From Microvirga flavescens (lineage in GTDB: Bacteria > Pseudomonadota > Alphaproteobacteria > Rhizobiales > Beijerinckiaceae): DNA of 64,000 bases. The notes beneath the pieces were generated by a model. That model saw nothing but the letters and a program-made list of their open reading frames with translations. It made no database searches and was not told the origin of the DNA. Position numbers and translations under genes: made by a program. The DNA is taken from assembly GCF_003290125.1 (NCBI RefSeq), contig NZ_QMKH01000005.1, forward strand, positions 1-64,000. Reading direction: 5' to 3'. Shown piece after piece: positions 18,870 to 29,630 of this stretch; position 1 is the first letter of the stretch, and each line of letters starts with the position of its first letter.

Positions 18870-21811
18870 GCCGCGGCCCTCGCCCGGTCCCACTCGCGCA
18901 GCGCTTCGGCATCGCGCGGCGTCACGTCCGGATAATCGGCATCGGAGCCGACATCGGGCGATACCTTCCAGGAGCGGGCGCACTTCCTGCCCTCGGCGAG
19001 AGACGGCACGACGGCAACGCCCTTCACCTCATCCAACCGGAAGGCGTCCGCCGGGCCTTCGCCCTGAACGACCGTGATGCCCGAAGTGATGCAGATCTCC
19101 GCGAGATCGAGACCCTGCACCGCCTGCAGCAGATCCGCATCGGCGATGTGCACCACAGGCGCGGCCTCGAGGCTCGCGCCGATGCGCTTTTGCGCGCGCT
19201 CGATTTCAAGAGCGCCCGTCACGACGCGGCGCACGCGACGGATCTTCGACCAGCGTTCAGCCAGCACTTCGTTGCGCCATGCGGCGGGCACTTCGGGGAA
19301 GGTTTCGAGATGCACGGATTCAGCGTTCGGATAGCGCGCAAGCCACGCCTCCTCCGCCGTGAAGGCGAGGATCGGCGCGATCCAGACCGTCACACAGCGG
19401 AAGGTCTGGTCGATGACCGTCAGCGCGCTCTTGCGCGCCTTGCTGGAGATGGGGTCGCAATAGAGCGTGTCCTTGCGAACGTCGAAATAGAACGCCGAGA
19501 GGTCCGTGGTCATGAACGAATTCAAGAGCGCGATCACACGCTTGTAGTCATAAGAACCATAAGCCTCGCGGATCTCTCCATCGAGCTCGGCGAGGCGATG
19601 AAGCACGAAGCGCTCGAGCTCCGGCATCTCAGCAACGGCAACCTTGTCGGTTTCGCGGAAGTGATGCAGCGAGCCGAGCATCCAGCGGATCGTGTTGCGC
19701 AGCTTGCGATAGGTCTCGGCCGTCGTCTTGATGATTTCCGGGCCGATGCGCTGATCGTCCCAGTAATCGACAGAAGCGGTCCACAGGCGCAGAATGTCCG
19801 CGCCGGATTCACGGATGATGTCCTGCGGGGCGACGGTGTTGCCGAGCGACTTCGACATCTTGCGGCCGTTCTCGTCGAGGGTGAAGCCGTGCGTCACCAC
19901 AACGTCGTAAGGCGGGCGCCCGCGCGTGCCGCAGCTTTCCAGAAGCGACGAGTGGAACCAGCCGCGATGCTGATCCGACCCTTCGAGATACATCACCTTG
20001 TCGGGGCCGCCGTCGACCTTGCGCTTCACCTGCAGGTCAGGGCGCTTTTCCAGCGCGAAGGCGTGCGTGCAGCCTGAATCGAACCACACGTCGAGAATGT
20101 CGTTGATCTTCTCGAAGTCGGCCCCATCGTAGCCGCCCGCTTTCAGGAAGCGCGAGCCGTCATCGGCATACCACGCATCCGCGCCTTCCTTCTCGAAGGC
20201 ATCCGCGATGGCGGTGTTGACGCGCTCGTCCTTGAGGATCTCGTTGGTGCCCTTCTTGACGAAGACCGCGATCGGCACGCCCCACGCGCGCTGGCGCGAC
20301 ACGACCCAATCGGGACGGTTCTCGATCATGCCGTTGATGCGGTTCTCGCCGGAGGCCGGAACCCACTGCACGTTCTCGATGCCATGCAACGAGCGCTGGC
20401 GCAGCGTGTCGCCCTCGCCGTTCAGCGGCTTGTCCATCGCGATGAACCATTGCGGCGTGTTGCGGAAGATCAGTGGCCCCTTCGAGCGCCAGGAATGCGG
20501 ATACTGGTGCTTGAGACGCCCGCGCGCGATCAGCGCGCCGACCTCGACGAGCTTCTTGATGACCGCCTCGTTAGCGCCGGCATCCTTGCCCTTGTCGTCA
20601 TAGATGCGCTCGCCCGCAAAGAGCGGAATGTTGGGGAAGTAGGACGAGTCCGGAGAAACCGTGTGCGGCACTTCCTTCATGCCGCAAGCCTCGAACACCG
20701 CGCGGTGCTTGAGATAGGTGACGTAGTCGTCCGCGCCGTGTCCGGGAGCCGTGTGCACGAAGCCCGTGCCGGCATCGTCGGTCACGTAGTCGGCGGGCAG
20801 CATCGGAACATCGAAATCCCAATAGCCGTTGCCGCCTTCGATGGCGCGGAAAGGATGCGCGCAACGCTCGATCATCACCGGCAGCACATCCTTGACGCGC
20901 TCATAACCTGTAACGCGCGCAGCGGTGAACACATCGGCGGCGAGCTTGTCGGCGAGGATCAGGCGATCGCCCACCTTCGCCCAGTTGTCGGCAGCGGCTT
21001 CCGTGACCTTGTAGAGGCCATAAGCGACGTCCGGACCGTAGGCGACGGCGCGGTTGGCGGGGATGGTCCAGGGCGTCGTCGTCCAGATCACGACGGACGC
21101 GCCGTCAAGATCGCCGTCGAGGGTCTTCACCACCGGGAACTTCACCCAGATCGTGGTGGAAGTCTTCTCGTGATACTCAACCTCCGCTTCCGCGAGCGCC
21201 GTCTTTTCCACGGAGGACCACATCACAGGCTTCGAGCCGCGATAGAGCTGGTCGCTCACAGCAAACTTTATGATCTCGCGGGCAATCTGCGCTTCCGCGT
21301 CATAGGACATCGTCAGGTACGGGTTCGTCCAATCGCCCTCGACGCCGAGGCGCTTGAACTCCTCGCGCTGCACGTCGATCCATTTCTCGGCGAAGGCGCG
21401 GCACTCGCGGCGGAATTCGACGATCGACACGTCGTCCTTGTTCTTGCCCTTGGCGCGATATTCCTCCTCGATCTTCCACTCGATCGGCAGACCGTGGCAG
21501 TCCCAGCCCGGTACGTAGTTGGAGTCGAAGCCGAGCATGCCTTGCGAACGCACGACGAGATCCTTGAGGATCTTGTTGAGGGCATGGCCGATATGGATGT
21601 GACCGTTGGCGTAGGGAGGGCCGTCGTGAAGCACGAAGCGGTCGCGGCCCTTCTGGGTCTGGCGCAGGCGCTCATAGAGCTGCATCTCGTTCCAGCGCTG
21701 CAGGAGAAGCGGCTCCCGCTGCGGCAGGCCCGCCCGCATGGGGAACTCGGTCTGCGGCAGGAAAAGCGTCTCGGAATAGTCGCGTGCGGCGGCTTGCGTC
21801 TTATCGGTCAT
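18866..21811 (-). CDS. ileS: Isoleucyl-tRNA synthetase
   Basis: Charges tRNA-Ile. At 981 aa it is a full-length class I synthetase. The HIGH motif is at residues 73-76 in [12 protein letters not shown] and KMSKS is near residue 650 in [10 protein letters not shown]; between them lies the CP1 editing domain ([25 protein letters not shown]). The C-terminus lacks the zinc-finger cysteines of the E. coli enzyme. First gene of the ileS-lspA transcription unit. Confidence 0.97.
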   Translation of the reverse strand: MTDKTQAAARDYSETLFLPQTEFPMRAGLPQREPLLLQRWNEMQLYERLRQTQKGRDRFVLHDGPPYANGHIHIGHALNKILKDLVVRSQGMLGFDSNYVPGWDCHGLPIEWKIEEEYRAKGKNKDDVSIVEFRRECRAFAEKWIDVQREEFKRLGVEGDWTNPYLTMSYDAEAQIAREIIKFAVSDQLYRGSKPVMWSSVEKTALAEAEVEYHEKTSTTIWVKFPVVKTLDGDLDGASVVIWTTTPWTIPANRAVAYGPDVAYGLYKVTEAAADNWAKVGDRLILADKLAADVFTAARVTGYERVKDVLPVMIERCAHPFRAIEGGNGYWDFDVPMLPADYVTDDAGTGFVHTAPGHGADDYVTYLKHRAVFEACGMKEVPHTVSPDSSYFPNIPLFAGERIYDDKGKDAGANEAVIKKLVEVGALIARGRLKHQYPHSWRSKGPLIFRNTPQWFIAMDKPLNGEGDTLRQRSLHGIENVQWVPASGENRINGMIENRPDWVVSRQRAWGVPIAVFVKKGTNEILKDERVNTAIADAFEKEGADAWYADDGSRFLKAGGYDGADFEKINDILDVWFDSGCTHAFALEKRPDLQVKRKVDGGPDKVMYLEGSDQHRGWFHSSLLESCGTRGRPPYDVVVTHGFTLDENGRKMSKSLGNTVAPQDIIRESGADILRLWTASVDYWDDQRIGPEIIKTTAETYRKLRNTIRWMLGSLHHFRETDKVAVAEMPELERFVLHRLAELDGEIREAYGSYDYKRVIALLNSFMTTDLSAFYFDVRKDTLYCDPISSKARKSALTVIDQTFRCVTVWIAPILAFTAEEAWLARYPNAESVHLETFPEVPAAWRNEVLAERWSKIRRVRRVVTGALEIERAQKRIGASLEAAPVVHIADADLLQAVQGLDLAEICITSGITVVQGEGPADAFRLDEVKGVAVVPSLAEGRKCARSWKVSPDVGSDADYPDVTPRDAEALREWDRARAAA

Positions 21812-22105
21812 GACAATCGTTCAATCTTGGATGGCCCGCATCCTGCGCGGCACATCGGGCATTGGTTAAAGGCGAAGCGGCTGGATCCCGGACCATCGCT
21901 GTCAGGCGAGGGCCGGGCCGATAATTCGCGAAATGCGGGCGGCAAACCCGCGCAATGCCTGAAAATCCATGAGCATGGCGAGCCTTTTAGCAGCGTCGAG
22001 AGCGAGAATAAAGCGCCGCCGGAGGAAGAAACGCCCCTTGAAAAAGCCCCGATCCCACCCGACGATGAGGCTTGAAATTCGCGGATCAGCTTGAACGAGA
22101 GCACC

Positions 22106-22609
22106 ATGACCTCCTCCCCTTCCCTCACAGGACACCGCTCCCAGGCCGGGTTCGACCTCACCCCGCCGACCCGCGAGCAATTCCAGCACCTGGTCGCCGA
22201 CCTTGACGACGAGGAGCGCCGGATTCTGCTCGACCACGGCACGGAGCAGCCCTTTTGCGGCGTTTTCAACGCGGCCAAGGAGGTCGGCACCTATGTCTGC
22301 CGGCTCTGCGGCCTGCCGTTCTTCCGTTCCGGAGCCAAGTTCGAATCCGGCACCGGCTGGCCGAGCTTTTTCGACCCCATCGACCGCGCCCACATCGCCT
22401 TCGTGCGCGACACCAGCTACGGCATGACCCGCACCGAGATCCGCTGCGCCCGCTGCGAGGGGCATCTCGGCCACGTCTTCAATGACGGCCCGCCGCCGAC
22501 CGGCGAACGCTACTGCATGAATTCCGCCTCCATGCGCTTCATCGCCGAGGGCGATCCCCTGCCCGATCTGCTCGGCCGGGGCGCGCCGGAAGGCAAGCCC
22601 GCGACCTGA
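22106..22609 (+). CDS. msrB: Peptide methionine (R)-S-oxide reductase
   Basis: Repairs the R-form of methionine sulfoxide in proteins. 167 aa. Two CxxC zinc pairs (CRLCG and CARCE) frame the GTGWPSF and GHLGHVFNDG signature; the catalytic Cys sits in RYCMNSAS near the C-terminus. Start ATG 22106 (MTSSPS) preferred over a TTG 15 bp upstream. It is followed after 17 bp by the DUF3095 gene on the same strand, forming a two-gene unit that runs against the surrounding minus-strand genes. Confidence 0.95.
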   Translation: MTSSPSLTGHRSQAGFDLTPPTREQFQHLVADLDDEERRILLDHGTEQPFCGVFNAAKEVGTYVCRLCGLPFFRSGAKFESGTGWPSFFDPIDRAHIAFVRDTSYGMTRTEIRCARCEGHLGHVFNDGPPPTGERYCMNSASMRFIAEGDPLPDLLGRGAPEGKPAT

Positions 22610-22626
22610 AGCGCCGGAACGGTTTC

Positions 22627-23793
22627 ATGACCGCGGCGACAATCACGAGAGCGAAGGCAGGAGGCACCGGGTTTTATGGCGCTCTTCCCGTCTTCGACCG
22701 TTTCGCGCGGCTGACCGATCCCTCCATTTATGCGCCCCTGCCTGACGATTGGGTGATCGGGCTGTCCGATATCGTACGCTCGACCGAGGCTATCGCGGCG
22801 GGGCGCTACAAGGTGGTCAACACCGCTGCCGCCGCCGTCATCGTGGCTGTCGCCAATGCCCTGAAGGACAGCGACTTTCCCTTTGTCTTCGGGGGTGACG
22901 GCGCAAGCTTCGCCCTGCCCCCGGAGAAAGCCGGGCTCGCCCGCGAGATCCTCGCCAGGATCGCCGCCTGGGTGCGGGACGATTTCGGGCTCGACTTGCG
23001 GGTCGCCCTCGTAACCGTCGCGGCCCTGCGATCCGAGGGGGCCGACATTCGCGTCGCGCGGTTCGCCGCCTCACCGGATGTGTCCTACGCCATGTTCACC
23101 GGTGGCGGCCTCGCCCTGGCCGAACGGAAAATGAAGGCCGGCGCCTTCGCCGTCCCGCCGGGGCCGCATGGCGCGCGGCCGGATCTCACGGGCCTGTCTT
23201 GCCGGTTCGATGAGATCAGGGCTCAACGCGGTGTCATTCTGTCCGTCATCGTTGTTCCCGCCACCAAAGACGAGGCGGCATTCGAGCGGACGATCGAGGA
23301 TGTGCTGGCCCTGGCCGAGAACGGCGCGGAGGCCGCGCGGCCCTATCCCTCACACATCCCCGCCTTCCGCTGGCCTCCAGTCGGTTTCGAGATCGAGGCA
23401 AAGACACAAGGCGCGTCGTCCTTCATTGGACGGGCTCTGCTGTTGTTGCGGATTTTCGCTTCAATGGCGGTCTTCAAACTCGGGGTGAAAATCGGCGCGT
23501 TCGATCCGGCCCGCTATCGCCGCCAGCTTGTCGACAACACGGACTTTCGCAAATTCGACGACGGCCTGCGCATGACGCTCGATTGCACGCCGCGCCTCGC
23601 GGACCGGCTTGAGGATCTGCTTACAAAAGCGGAGCGGCAAGGCATTGTCCGATTTGGCCTGCACCGGCAGGCCACAGCGCTCATGACCTGCTTCGTCCCT
23701 TCAGCCACGCGCAGCGACCACATCCATTTCGTGGATGGCGCTATGGGCGGCTATGCGGCTGCAGCGCAGGCTTTGAAGGAGAAGTTTCACTAG
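22627..23793 (+). CDS. DUF3095 protein, nucleotide-cyclase-like
   Basis: 388 aa. The N-terminal 200 residues resemble the class III cyclase/GGDEF fold: GLSDIVRST (Asp48-Ile49, Ser52-Thr53) matches the first metal-binding motif of nucleotidyl cyclases, and FVFGGDG (Asp91) the second. The conserved GRYKVVN stretch at 59-65 is typical of DUF3095 proteins. There is a hydrophobic patch near residues 262-285 but no clear transmembrane domain. That this protein makes a cyclic nucleotide is inference; the family has no assigned role that I know of. It is translated 17 bp after msrB. Confidence 0.85.
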   Translation: MTAATITRAKAGGTGFYGALPVFDRFARLTDPSIYAPLPDDWVIGLSDIVRSTEAIAAGRYKVVNTAAAAVIVAVANALKDSDFPFVFGGDGASFALPPEKAGLAREILARIAAWVRDDFGLDLRVALVTVAALRSEGADIRVARFAASPDVSYAMFTGGGLALAERKMKAGAFAVPPGPHGARPDLTGLSCRFDEIRAQRGVILSVIVVPATKDEAAFERTIEDVLALAENGAEAARPYPSHIPAFRWPPVGFEIEAKTQGASSFIGRALLLLRIFASMAVFKLGVKIGAFDPARYRRQLVDNTDFRKFDDGLRMTLDCTPRLADRLEDLLTKAERQGIVRFGLHRQATALMTCFVPSATRSDHIHFVDGAMGGYAAAAQALKEKFH

Positions 23794-23836
23794 GCCGTGA
23801 AAGCGGAACCCGAGAGCTTAAATCGGAATAACGATG

Positions 23837-24799
23837 TTATCCGATCATCGACGGCGTCTCGTCAGCGGCGATGATCCGTTTTGCTTCAACCGAGTCACGA
23901 TCCATCTGCACGATCAACGCTTCGATGCTCTCGAACTTCTCCTCACCACGCAGAAAGCCGAGGAACTCCACGTCGAGGATCTGGCCGTAAAGATCGCCGC
24001 TGAAATCAAACAGGAAGGTTTCGAGAAGCGGCGCGCCGTTGTCGAATGTCGGGCGCCGCCCGAAGCTGGCGACGCCGTCGAAGACGCCTTTCGCCGTCGC
24101 CGCGCGTACCGCGTAGATGCCGTGGCGCAAGCCGCAATTGTCGGGAAGGCGCATGTTGGCTGTGGGGTAACCGAGATCGCGGCCCCGTTTGTCTCCGTGG
24201 CGCACTTCCGCGCGCACGAACCAGCGATAGCCCAGAAGCCGGTTGGCCTTTTCCACGTCACCCTGTTCAAGGGCGGTGCGGATGGCGCTCGAAGAGACAG
24301 GCTCTCCACCCTCGCCGATGGCGGGCATGACGATGCAGTCGAGCCCGCGTTCGCGGCAAAGCTCGGCCATGACCGTGGGATTGCCTTCGCGCCCTCGCCC
24401 GAAATGAAAATCATGCCCGACGACGACGCCCGAGAGCTTCAGTTCGTTCGCCAGGAGATCGACGAAATTCGCCGCTGAGAGCGAGGCGAGCGCACGGTCG
24501 AAACGACGGATGAAGACACCGTCGAGCCCGATGCGCTGCAGGATCGCGAGCTTCACCGGCTCGGGTGTGAGACAGAAATGCGGCTTGTCCGGCTGGAAGA
24601 ACAGGCGCGGATGCGGCTCGAACGTCACCACCGCGCTCGGACGATCCCCCTGCATCGTGCGCTCGATCAGCGAGCGGTGCCCGCGATGAACCCCATCGAA
24701 ATTGCCGATGGCGGCAACAGCTCCCGTCAATGCCGGCGGCACGGCATCGCCGTCGCGGCAGACGATGAAGGCAGCCTTTGGAGGAACGGTTGCGGGCAT
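23837..24799 (-). CDS. ribF: Bifunctional riboflavin kinase/FAD synthetase
   Basis: Makes FMN from riboflavin and then FAD. 320 aa. The N-terminal adenylyltransferase domain has AIGNFDGVHRGH (about 31-42) and the GHDFHFGRGREG loop; the C-terminal flavokinase has VRHGDKRGRDLGYPTANM near residue 205. Start ATG 24799. Convergent with DUF3095 (43 bp between stops) and 51 bp downstream of the HAD gene, in the same direction as it. Confidence 0.96.
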   Translation of the reverse strand: MPATVPPKAAFIVCRDGDAVPPALTGAVAAIGNFDGVHRGHRSLIERTMQGDRPSAVVTFEPHPRLFFQPDKPHFCLTPEPVKLAILQRIGLDGVFIRRFDRALASLSAANFVDLLANELKLSGVVVGHDFHFGRGREGNPTVMAELCRERGLDCIVMPAIGEGGEPVSSSAIRTALEQGDVEKANRLLGYRWFVRAEVRHGDKRGRDLGYPTANMRLPDNCGLRHGIYAVRAATAKGVFDGVASFGRRPTFDNGAPLLETFLFDFSGDLYGQILDVEFLGFLRGEEKFESIEALIVQMDRDSVEAKRIIAADETPSMIG

Positions 24800-24850
24800 G
24801 GGATCAGGATGTTTTTCCGGGCGCGACCCTGTCGAATGTCGGCCTGAGGG

Positions 24851-25732
24851 TCAAGCGGCCCAGGCAAGCGCGTCGGTCACGGCGAGCGGCTTGACCGGCT
24901 GACGATCAATCCAGTCCTGCACATGCTGCGAGACGAGTGGCCCGTGATGAAGGCCAAGCTCCGCCGCGTGAATGCCGCGCGCGATGAGAAGGGAGTCGAT
25001 ACCGAAACCGGAAGCTCCCGCAATGTCCGTGCGGATGGCGTCGCCCACGGCGAGCACCCGCTCCTTCGCGATGACGCTCCCACGCAATTCCGCAGCGACG
25101 GCCAGCGCGCGTTCATAGATCGGCTCGTGCGGCTTGCCCGCGTAATAGACTTTGCCGCCGATCGCCTCATACGCGACGCCGAGCGCACCCGCGCAAGGAA
25201 CGATTGTGTTGCCACGCTCCACGATGAGATCGGGGTTGGCGCAGATCATCAGAAGATCGCGCGCCTTCATCGCCTCGAGCCGCTCGCGATAGGTCTCGAC
25301 GGTTTCAAGCTCGTCGTTCTCGAAGCCGGAGCAGACGACATACTCGGCTTCCGCAATAGTGCCGAAGCGCGTGTCGAGCCCCTGATACATCGGCATATCG
25401 CGGGCAGGGCCGATATGGTGCACCACCTGATCCACCCGCGCCTCGATGGCGAGCCGCGTCAGATCGCCCGAGGTGACGATGGCGTCATATGCAGAGTGCG
25501 GCACGCCGAAACCGTCAAGCTGCGCGCCAACCGATGCGCCGGGGCGCGGCGCATTGGAGACCAGCACGACCCGTCCGCCGTTGGCGCGAAACCGCGTCAA
25601 CGCATCGCCCGCGGCCGTATAGGCCGCAACGCCGTTGTGCAGAACGCCCCAGACATCGCACAGGATGAGATCGTAGCGCCCGGAAAAGGGCTGGATGCCT
25701 TCGACGAGAATGAGATCTTGAAACGCGGACAT
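24851..25732 (-). CDS. HAD-superfamily phosphatase, subfamily IIA
   Basis: 293 aa. The HAD motif I reads DVWGVLHNG (Asp26); motif II is LVSNAPRP; the later GKPHEPIYERA and AVGDAIRTDIAGA carry motifs III and IV. This matches the TIGR01459-type class IIA HAD proteins often found beside ribF and ileS in alphaproteobacteria. The substrate is not known; a sugar or nucleotide phosphate is likely. Start ATG 25732 (MSAFQD) is preferred over one 12 bp upstream. Confidence 0.9.
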   Translation of the reverse strand: MSAFQDLILVEGIQPFSGRYDLILCDVWGVLHNGVAAYTAAGDALTRFRANGGRVVLVSNAPRPGASVGAQLDGFGVPHSAYDAIVTSGDLTRLAIEARVDQVVHHIGPARDMPMYQGLDTRFGTIAEAEYVVCSGFENDELETVETYRERLEAMKARDLLMICANPDLIVERGNTIVPCAGALGVAYEAIGGKVYYAGKPHEPIYERALAVAAELRGSVIAKERVLAVGDAIRTDIAGASGFGIDSLLIARGIHAAELGLHHGPLVSQHVQDWIDRQPVKPLAVTDALAWAA

Positions 25733-25919
25733 GGTCTCTCGCAATGGTTCGGCTCCGGCGGGTAGGCGCTTGCGCGCCTCAAGTCAACAAAAACGGCCCT
25801 GAACCAAGCGAAGGCCAGAGCGTCGTTCGAGACCCTTTTGCCGCCGCATTGCCCCTGTTAACGTGCCGCTCAAGGTGGCACCTCGAGCCCGCCCGAACCA
25901 TTCCAGGACATCGATCATC

Positions 25920-27266
25920 ATGACTGCAAGCCCGAAAGCCGCCAACGACCTCCTCGCGCCCAACGATCTGGAGGCCTGGTGGCTGCCGTTCACCGCCAAC
26001 CGCTCCTTCAAGGCAAGCCCCCGCATGGTCTCGGGCGCCAAGGGCATGTACTACCACACCCCGGACGGGCGGCAGGTGATCGATGGCGCGGCCGGCCTCT
26101 GGTGCTGCAATGCGGGCCACAACCGCGACGAAATCACCGCCGCCATTCAGGCCCAGGCTGCCGAGCTCGATTATTCCCCGGCTTTCCAGTTCGGCCATGC
26201 GGGCGGCTTCGCCCTCGCCTCGCGGATCGCCCAGCTCGCCCCCGGCGATCTTGACCATGTGTTCTTCTGCAATTCCGGCTCGGAGGCTGTCGATACGGCG
26301 CTGAAGATCGCGCTCGCCTATTGGAACGTCACGGGCCAGGGCAGCCGCACGCGCCTGATTGGCCGCGAGCGCGGCTATCATGGCGTGGGCTTTGGCGGCA
26401 TTTCGGTGGGCGGCATCGTCTCCAACCGCAAGTTCTTCGGCTCGCTGCTCGCCGGCGTCGACCACCTGCCGCACACCTATAACCGCGCCGAGCAGGCCTT
26501 TTCGCGCGGGGAGCCCGAATGGGGCGCGCACCTCGCCGACGAGCTGGAGCGCATCGTCGCCCTGCACGACGCCTCGACCATCGCCGCCGTGATCGTGGAG
26601 CCGATGGCGGGCTCGACGGGCGTTCTGCCGCCGCCCAAGGGCTATCTCCAGCGCCTGCGCGAGATCTGCGACAAATACGGCCTGCTCCTGATTTTCGACG
26701 AGGTCATTTCCGGCTTCGGCCGCCTCGGCACCGCCTTCGCCGCCGAGCGCTACGGCGTGATCCCGGACATGATCACCTTCGCCAAGGGTGTGAATTCCGG
26801 CACTGTGCCGATGGGCGGCGTGCTCGTCCGCAAGGGTATCTACGACGCCTTCATGAAGGGGCCGGAGAACGCCATCGAGCTGTTCCACGGCTATACCTAT
26901 TCCGGCCACCCCCTCGCCTGCGCGGCGGCTCTTGCGGCGCAGGACATCTACCGCGACGAGAAGCTCTTCGAGCGCGCGAAGTCGCTCGAGAACATCTGGG
27001 CGGACGCGATCCATTCGCTCAAAGGCCTGCCGAACGTGCTCGACATCCGCACCATCGGCCTCGTCGGCGCCATCGACCTCGCCTCGAGGCCGGAGGGCAT
27101 CGGCCGCCGCGCTTATGAGGCGATGGACCGGGCCTTCAACGAGTTCGGCCTGATGATGCGCATCACCGGCGACACCATCGCCCTCTCCCCGCCCCTCGTC
27201 ATCACCGAGGAGCAGATCGGCGAAATCGTCGACAAGCTCGGCAAGACGATCAGGGCGGTGGCCTAA
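25920..27266 (+). CDS. Omega-amino acid--pyruvate aminotransferase
   Basis: 448-aa class III PLP-dependent aminotransferase. The PLP lysine is Lys289 in TFAKGVNSGTVPMGG; IFDEVISGFGR carries the cofactor aspartate, and CNSGSEAVDTAL the phosphate-binding loop. The N-terminal WWLPFTANR pattern is that of beta-alanine/omega-amino acid:pyruvate transaminases, which move the terminal amino group of beta-alanine, taurine-like or diamine substrates to pyruvate. Start ATG 25920. It stands alone, divergent from the HAD gene. Confidence 0.92.
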   Translation: MTASPKAANDLLAPNDLEAWWLPFTANRSFKASPRMVSGAKGMYYHTPDGRQVIDGAAGLWCCNAGHNRDEITAAIQAQAAELDYSPAFQFGHAGGFALASRIAQLAPGDLDHVFFCNSGSEAVDTALKIALAYWNVTGQGSRTRLIGRERGYHGVGFGGISVGGIVSNRKFFGSLLAGVDHLPHTYNRAEQAFSRGEPEWGAHLADELERIVALHDASTIAAVIVEPMAGSTGVLPPPKGYLQRLREICDKYGLLLIFDEVISGFGRLGTAFAAERYGVIPDMITFAKGVNSGTVPMGGVLVRKGIYDAFMKGPENAIELFHGYTYSGHPLACAAALAAQDIYRDEKLFERAKSLENIWADAIHSLKGLPNVLDIRTIGLVGAIDLASRPEGIGRRAYEAMDRAFNEFGLMMRITGDTIALSPPLVITEEQIGEIVDKLGKTIRAVA

Positions 27267-27284
27267 GGCTCTCGATGACACGCG

Positions 27285-27475
27285 CGTCATCCCGGACGGC
27301 CCAGCCGATCCGGGATCGCAAGCAAGAAGCAGCGATTGAACCTCCACTGTCATTCCCGCATAGGCGGGAATCCAAAAACGCGGAGAGTGTGGGAGGAGCC
27401 CCGCCGCCGCGGGGATGACGGTGATGTATCCTGAGAACGATCCCGGATCTGCGCTGCGCTTCGTCCGGGATGACG
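27285..27475. repeat. Composite palindromic repeat element
   Basis: Fills most of the 303-bp gap 27267-27569. Outer arms CGTCATCCCGGAC (27285-27297) and GTCCGGGATGACG (27463-27475) are perfect inverted repeats. Inside them GATCCGGGATCG (27307-27318) pairs with CGATCCCGGATC (27438-27449). The centre holds ATTCCCGC-ATAG-GCGGGAAT (27352-27371) and a CCCCG/CGGGG hairpin near 27402-27417. Such CATCCCGGA/ATTCCCGC palindromes are common intergenic elements in Hyphomicrobiales. No transposase is present; it may be a MITE- or REP-like unit. Confidence 0.8.
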
Positions 27476-27569
27476 GGTGGTGTTGCGAAAATAGCAACAA
27501 CCCTTGCCCTGCCAACCATCGCGGGTTAGGACGCGACACGTTTTCTTACAAACCGATACGTCCTGCCCC

Positions 27570-29051
27570 ATGTCCAAAGCCGACAAAATCAAGGCTCGCG
27601 CGCCGCGCGGCTTCGCCGATCGCGGTCCTGCCGATCTCGCCGCGACCGAGAAGATGCTCGCCAAGATCCGCGAGACTTATGAGCTTTACGGCTTCGAGGG
27701 GGTCGAGACCTCCTTCGTCGAGTACACCGACGCGCTGGGCAAGTTCCTGCCCGATCAGGACCGCCCGAACGAGGGCGTGTTCTCGTTTCAGGACGATGAC
27801 GAGCAGTGGCTCTCGCTGCGCTACGACCTGACCGCGCCGCTGGCGCGCTATGTCGCCGAGAACTTCGACGCCCTGCCGAAGCCTTATCGCAGCTATCGCG
27901 CCGGCTGGGTTTTCCGCAACGAAAAGCCGGGACCGGGCCGTTTCCGCCAGTTCATGCAGTTCGACGCCGACACGGTCGGCGCGGCCTCCGTCGCGGCGGA
28001 TGCGGAGATCTGCATGATGGCGGCGGACACGCTCGACAATCTCGGGCTCTCCGGCCAGTTCGTCATCAAGATCAACAACCGCAAGGTCCTCGACGGCGTT
28101 CTCGAAGCCATCGGCCTCGGCGGTGAGGAGCATGCGGGCCAACGCCTCGTGGTGCTGCGCGCCATCGACAAGCTGGACCGTCTCGGCCCCGAGGGCGTGA
28201 AGCTCCTCCTCGGCCCTGGCCGCAAGGACGAGAGCGGCGACTTCACGAAAGGCGCGGGGCTCGAGCCCGCCGACATCGCGCGCGTCCTCGCCTTCACGGA
28301 AGCGAAGGGCGACACCAACGCCGACACCATCGCCAATCTCCGTCAGGTCGTCAGGGGCTCGGCGCGGGGCGAGGAAGGCGCGAACGAGCTCGCCGAAATC
28401 GCCGCCCTTATCGCGGAAGCTGGCTATGAAGCCCGCGTGATGATCGACCCTTCCGTCGTGCGCGGCCTCGAATACTACACCGGCCCCGTCTACGAGGCGG
28501 ACCTGACCTTCCAGGTGCAGGACGAGGACGGACGCCCCGTGCGCTTCGGCTCGGTCGGCGGCGGCGGGCGCTATGATGGCCTTGTGGGCCGCTTCCGCCC
28601 CGAGCCCGTGCCCGCGACCGGCTTCTCCATCGGCGTGTCGCGCCTGCTCTCCGCGCTTCAGATGGTGAAGAGCCCCATCGTTTCCGGAAATGACAAGCCC
28701 GGCCCGGTGGTGGTTCTCGTCATGGACAAGGACCAGATCGCCGCCTACCAGCGCATGGTCTCCACGCTTCGCAAGGCGGGCATCCGGGCCGAGCTTTACC
28801 TCGGCTCCTCCGGCATGAAGGCGCAGATGAAATACGCCGACAAGCGCCAGAGCCCCTGCGTCATCATTCAAGGCTCCAACGAGCGCGAGCGCGGCGAGGT
28901 GGAGATCAAGGACCTGATCGAGGGCGCCAAGGCGGCGGAGGCCATCGCCTCCAACGCCGAGTGGAAGGCCGCCCGCCCCGCCCAGTTCTCGGTGACGGAA
29001 GACAAGCTCGTCGATGCCGTGAAGGACGTTCTGGCGCGACATTTCGCTTAG
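27570..29051 (+). CDS. hisS: Histidyl-tRNA synthetase
   Basis: Charges tRNA-His. 493-aa class II synthetase: motif 2 ([26 protein letters not shown]), the histidine motif [27 protein letters not shown] and the C-terminal anticodon-binding domain ([11 protein letters not shown] onward). It carries the insertion typical of the alphaproteobacterial enzyme (about residues 205-250). Start ATG 27570 (MSKADK). Its paralog hisZ lies 1.1 kb downstream. Confidence 0.96.
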   Translation: MSKADKIKARAPRGFADRGPADLAATEKMLAKIRETYELYGFEGVETSFVEYTDALGKFLPDQDRPNEGVFSFQDDDEQWLSLRYDLTAPLARYVAENFDALPKPYRSYRAGWVFRNEKPGPGRFRQFMQFDADTVGAASVAADAEICMMAADTLDNLGLSGQFVIKINNRKVLDGVLEAIGLGGEEHAGQRLVVLRAIDKLDRLGPEGVKLLLGPGRKDESGDFTKGAGLEPADIARVLAFTEAKGDTNADTIANLRQVVRGSARGEEGANELAEIAALIAEAGYEARVMIDPSVVRGLEYYTGPVYEADLTFQVQDEDGRPVRFGSVGGGGRYDGLVGRFRPEPVPATGFSIGVSRLLSALQMVKSPIVSGNDKPGPVVVLVMDKDQIAAYQRMVSTLRKAGIRAELYLGSSGMKAQMKYADKRQSPCVIIQGSNERERGEVEIKDLIEGAKAAEAIASNAEWKAARPAQFSVTEDKLVDAVKDVLARHFA

Positions 29052-29123
29052 CTGGCTCGACAAGCTGGAACCCTTTCAGCGCCCAGCGGGTTGTCCCTGA
29101 AGCTTGACCATCAGGAGACGACC

Positions 29124-29630
29124 ATGGCGAAGGCGAAGACGAAAAAGGCCCCCAGCAAGGCTAAGAAGGCCGACAAGGCCACAACCGGCAAGGGGCTGAA
29201 GGCCTCGAAGTTGCCCAAGCCCCTGCGCAACTTCGCCCCGGTCAAGGACTTGCTGAAATCCGACCTCGGCCGCGAGATCCTCGCCGATGCCCTCATCGCG
29301 GCGGCGGCCGCAGCGGCGGCAGCCCTCACCCACGCGAGCCGCACCAAGAAGGCGGGCAAGAAGGGGGCGAAGAAGGGCGCCAAAGCGGGAGGCAAGGCGG
29401 CCAAGACAGCGTCGGGCGCTGTCGCCAGTGTCGTGGCGGATGCCGCGCGCCATCTCCTGCCCACTGCCCTCATGGGCGAGAATGAGGAAGGTGCCGAAGC
29501 GCCCGCACGCAGGGCCCAAGGGACTTCAAGCCCGCAATACGCCCACCTCGCCTCCAACCACAGCAAGCGCAAGACCTCGAAGAAGACGTCGCTTCACGGC
29601 ACGTCCGGCCCCGGCATAGGCATCCCATGA
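29124..29630 (+). CDS. Lys/Ala-rich basic protein
   Basis: 168 aa, very rich in Lys and Ala. Residues 1-30 are AKAKTKK-type repeats, 52-72 a poly-Ala-rich hydrophobic helix, 75-95 GKKGAKKGAKAGGK repeats, and the C-terminus is basic (SKRKTSKKT). The composition recalls histone H1-like or nucleoid proteins, but the hydrophobic Ala segment could also be a membrane helix. Start ATG 29124 follows a caggag ribosome-binding site. It overlaps the next gene by ATGA, so the two are co-translated. Confidence 0.72.
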   Translation: MAKAKTKKAPSKAKKADKATTGKGLKASKLPKPLRNFAPVKDLLKSDLGREILADALIAAAAAAAAALTHASRTKKAGKKGAKKGAKAGGKAAKTASGAVASVVADAARHLLPTALMGENEEGAEAPARRAQGTSSPQYAHLASNHSKRKTSKKTSLHGTSGPGIGIP

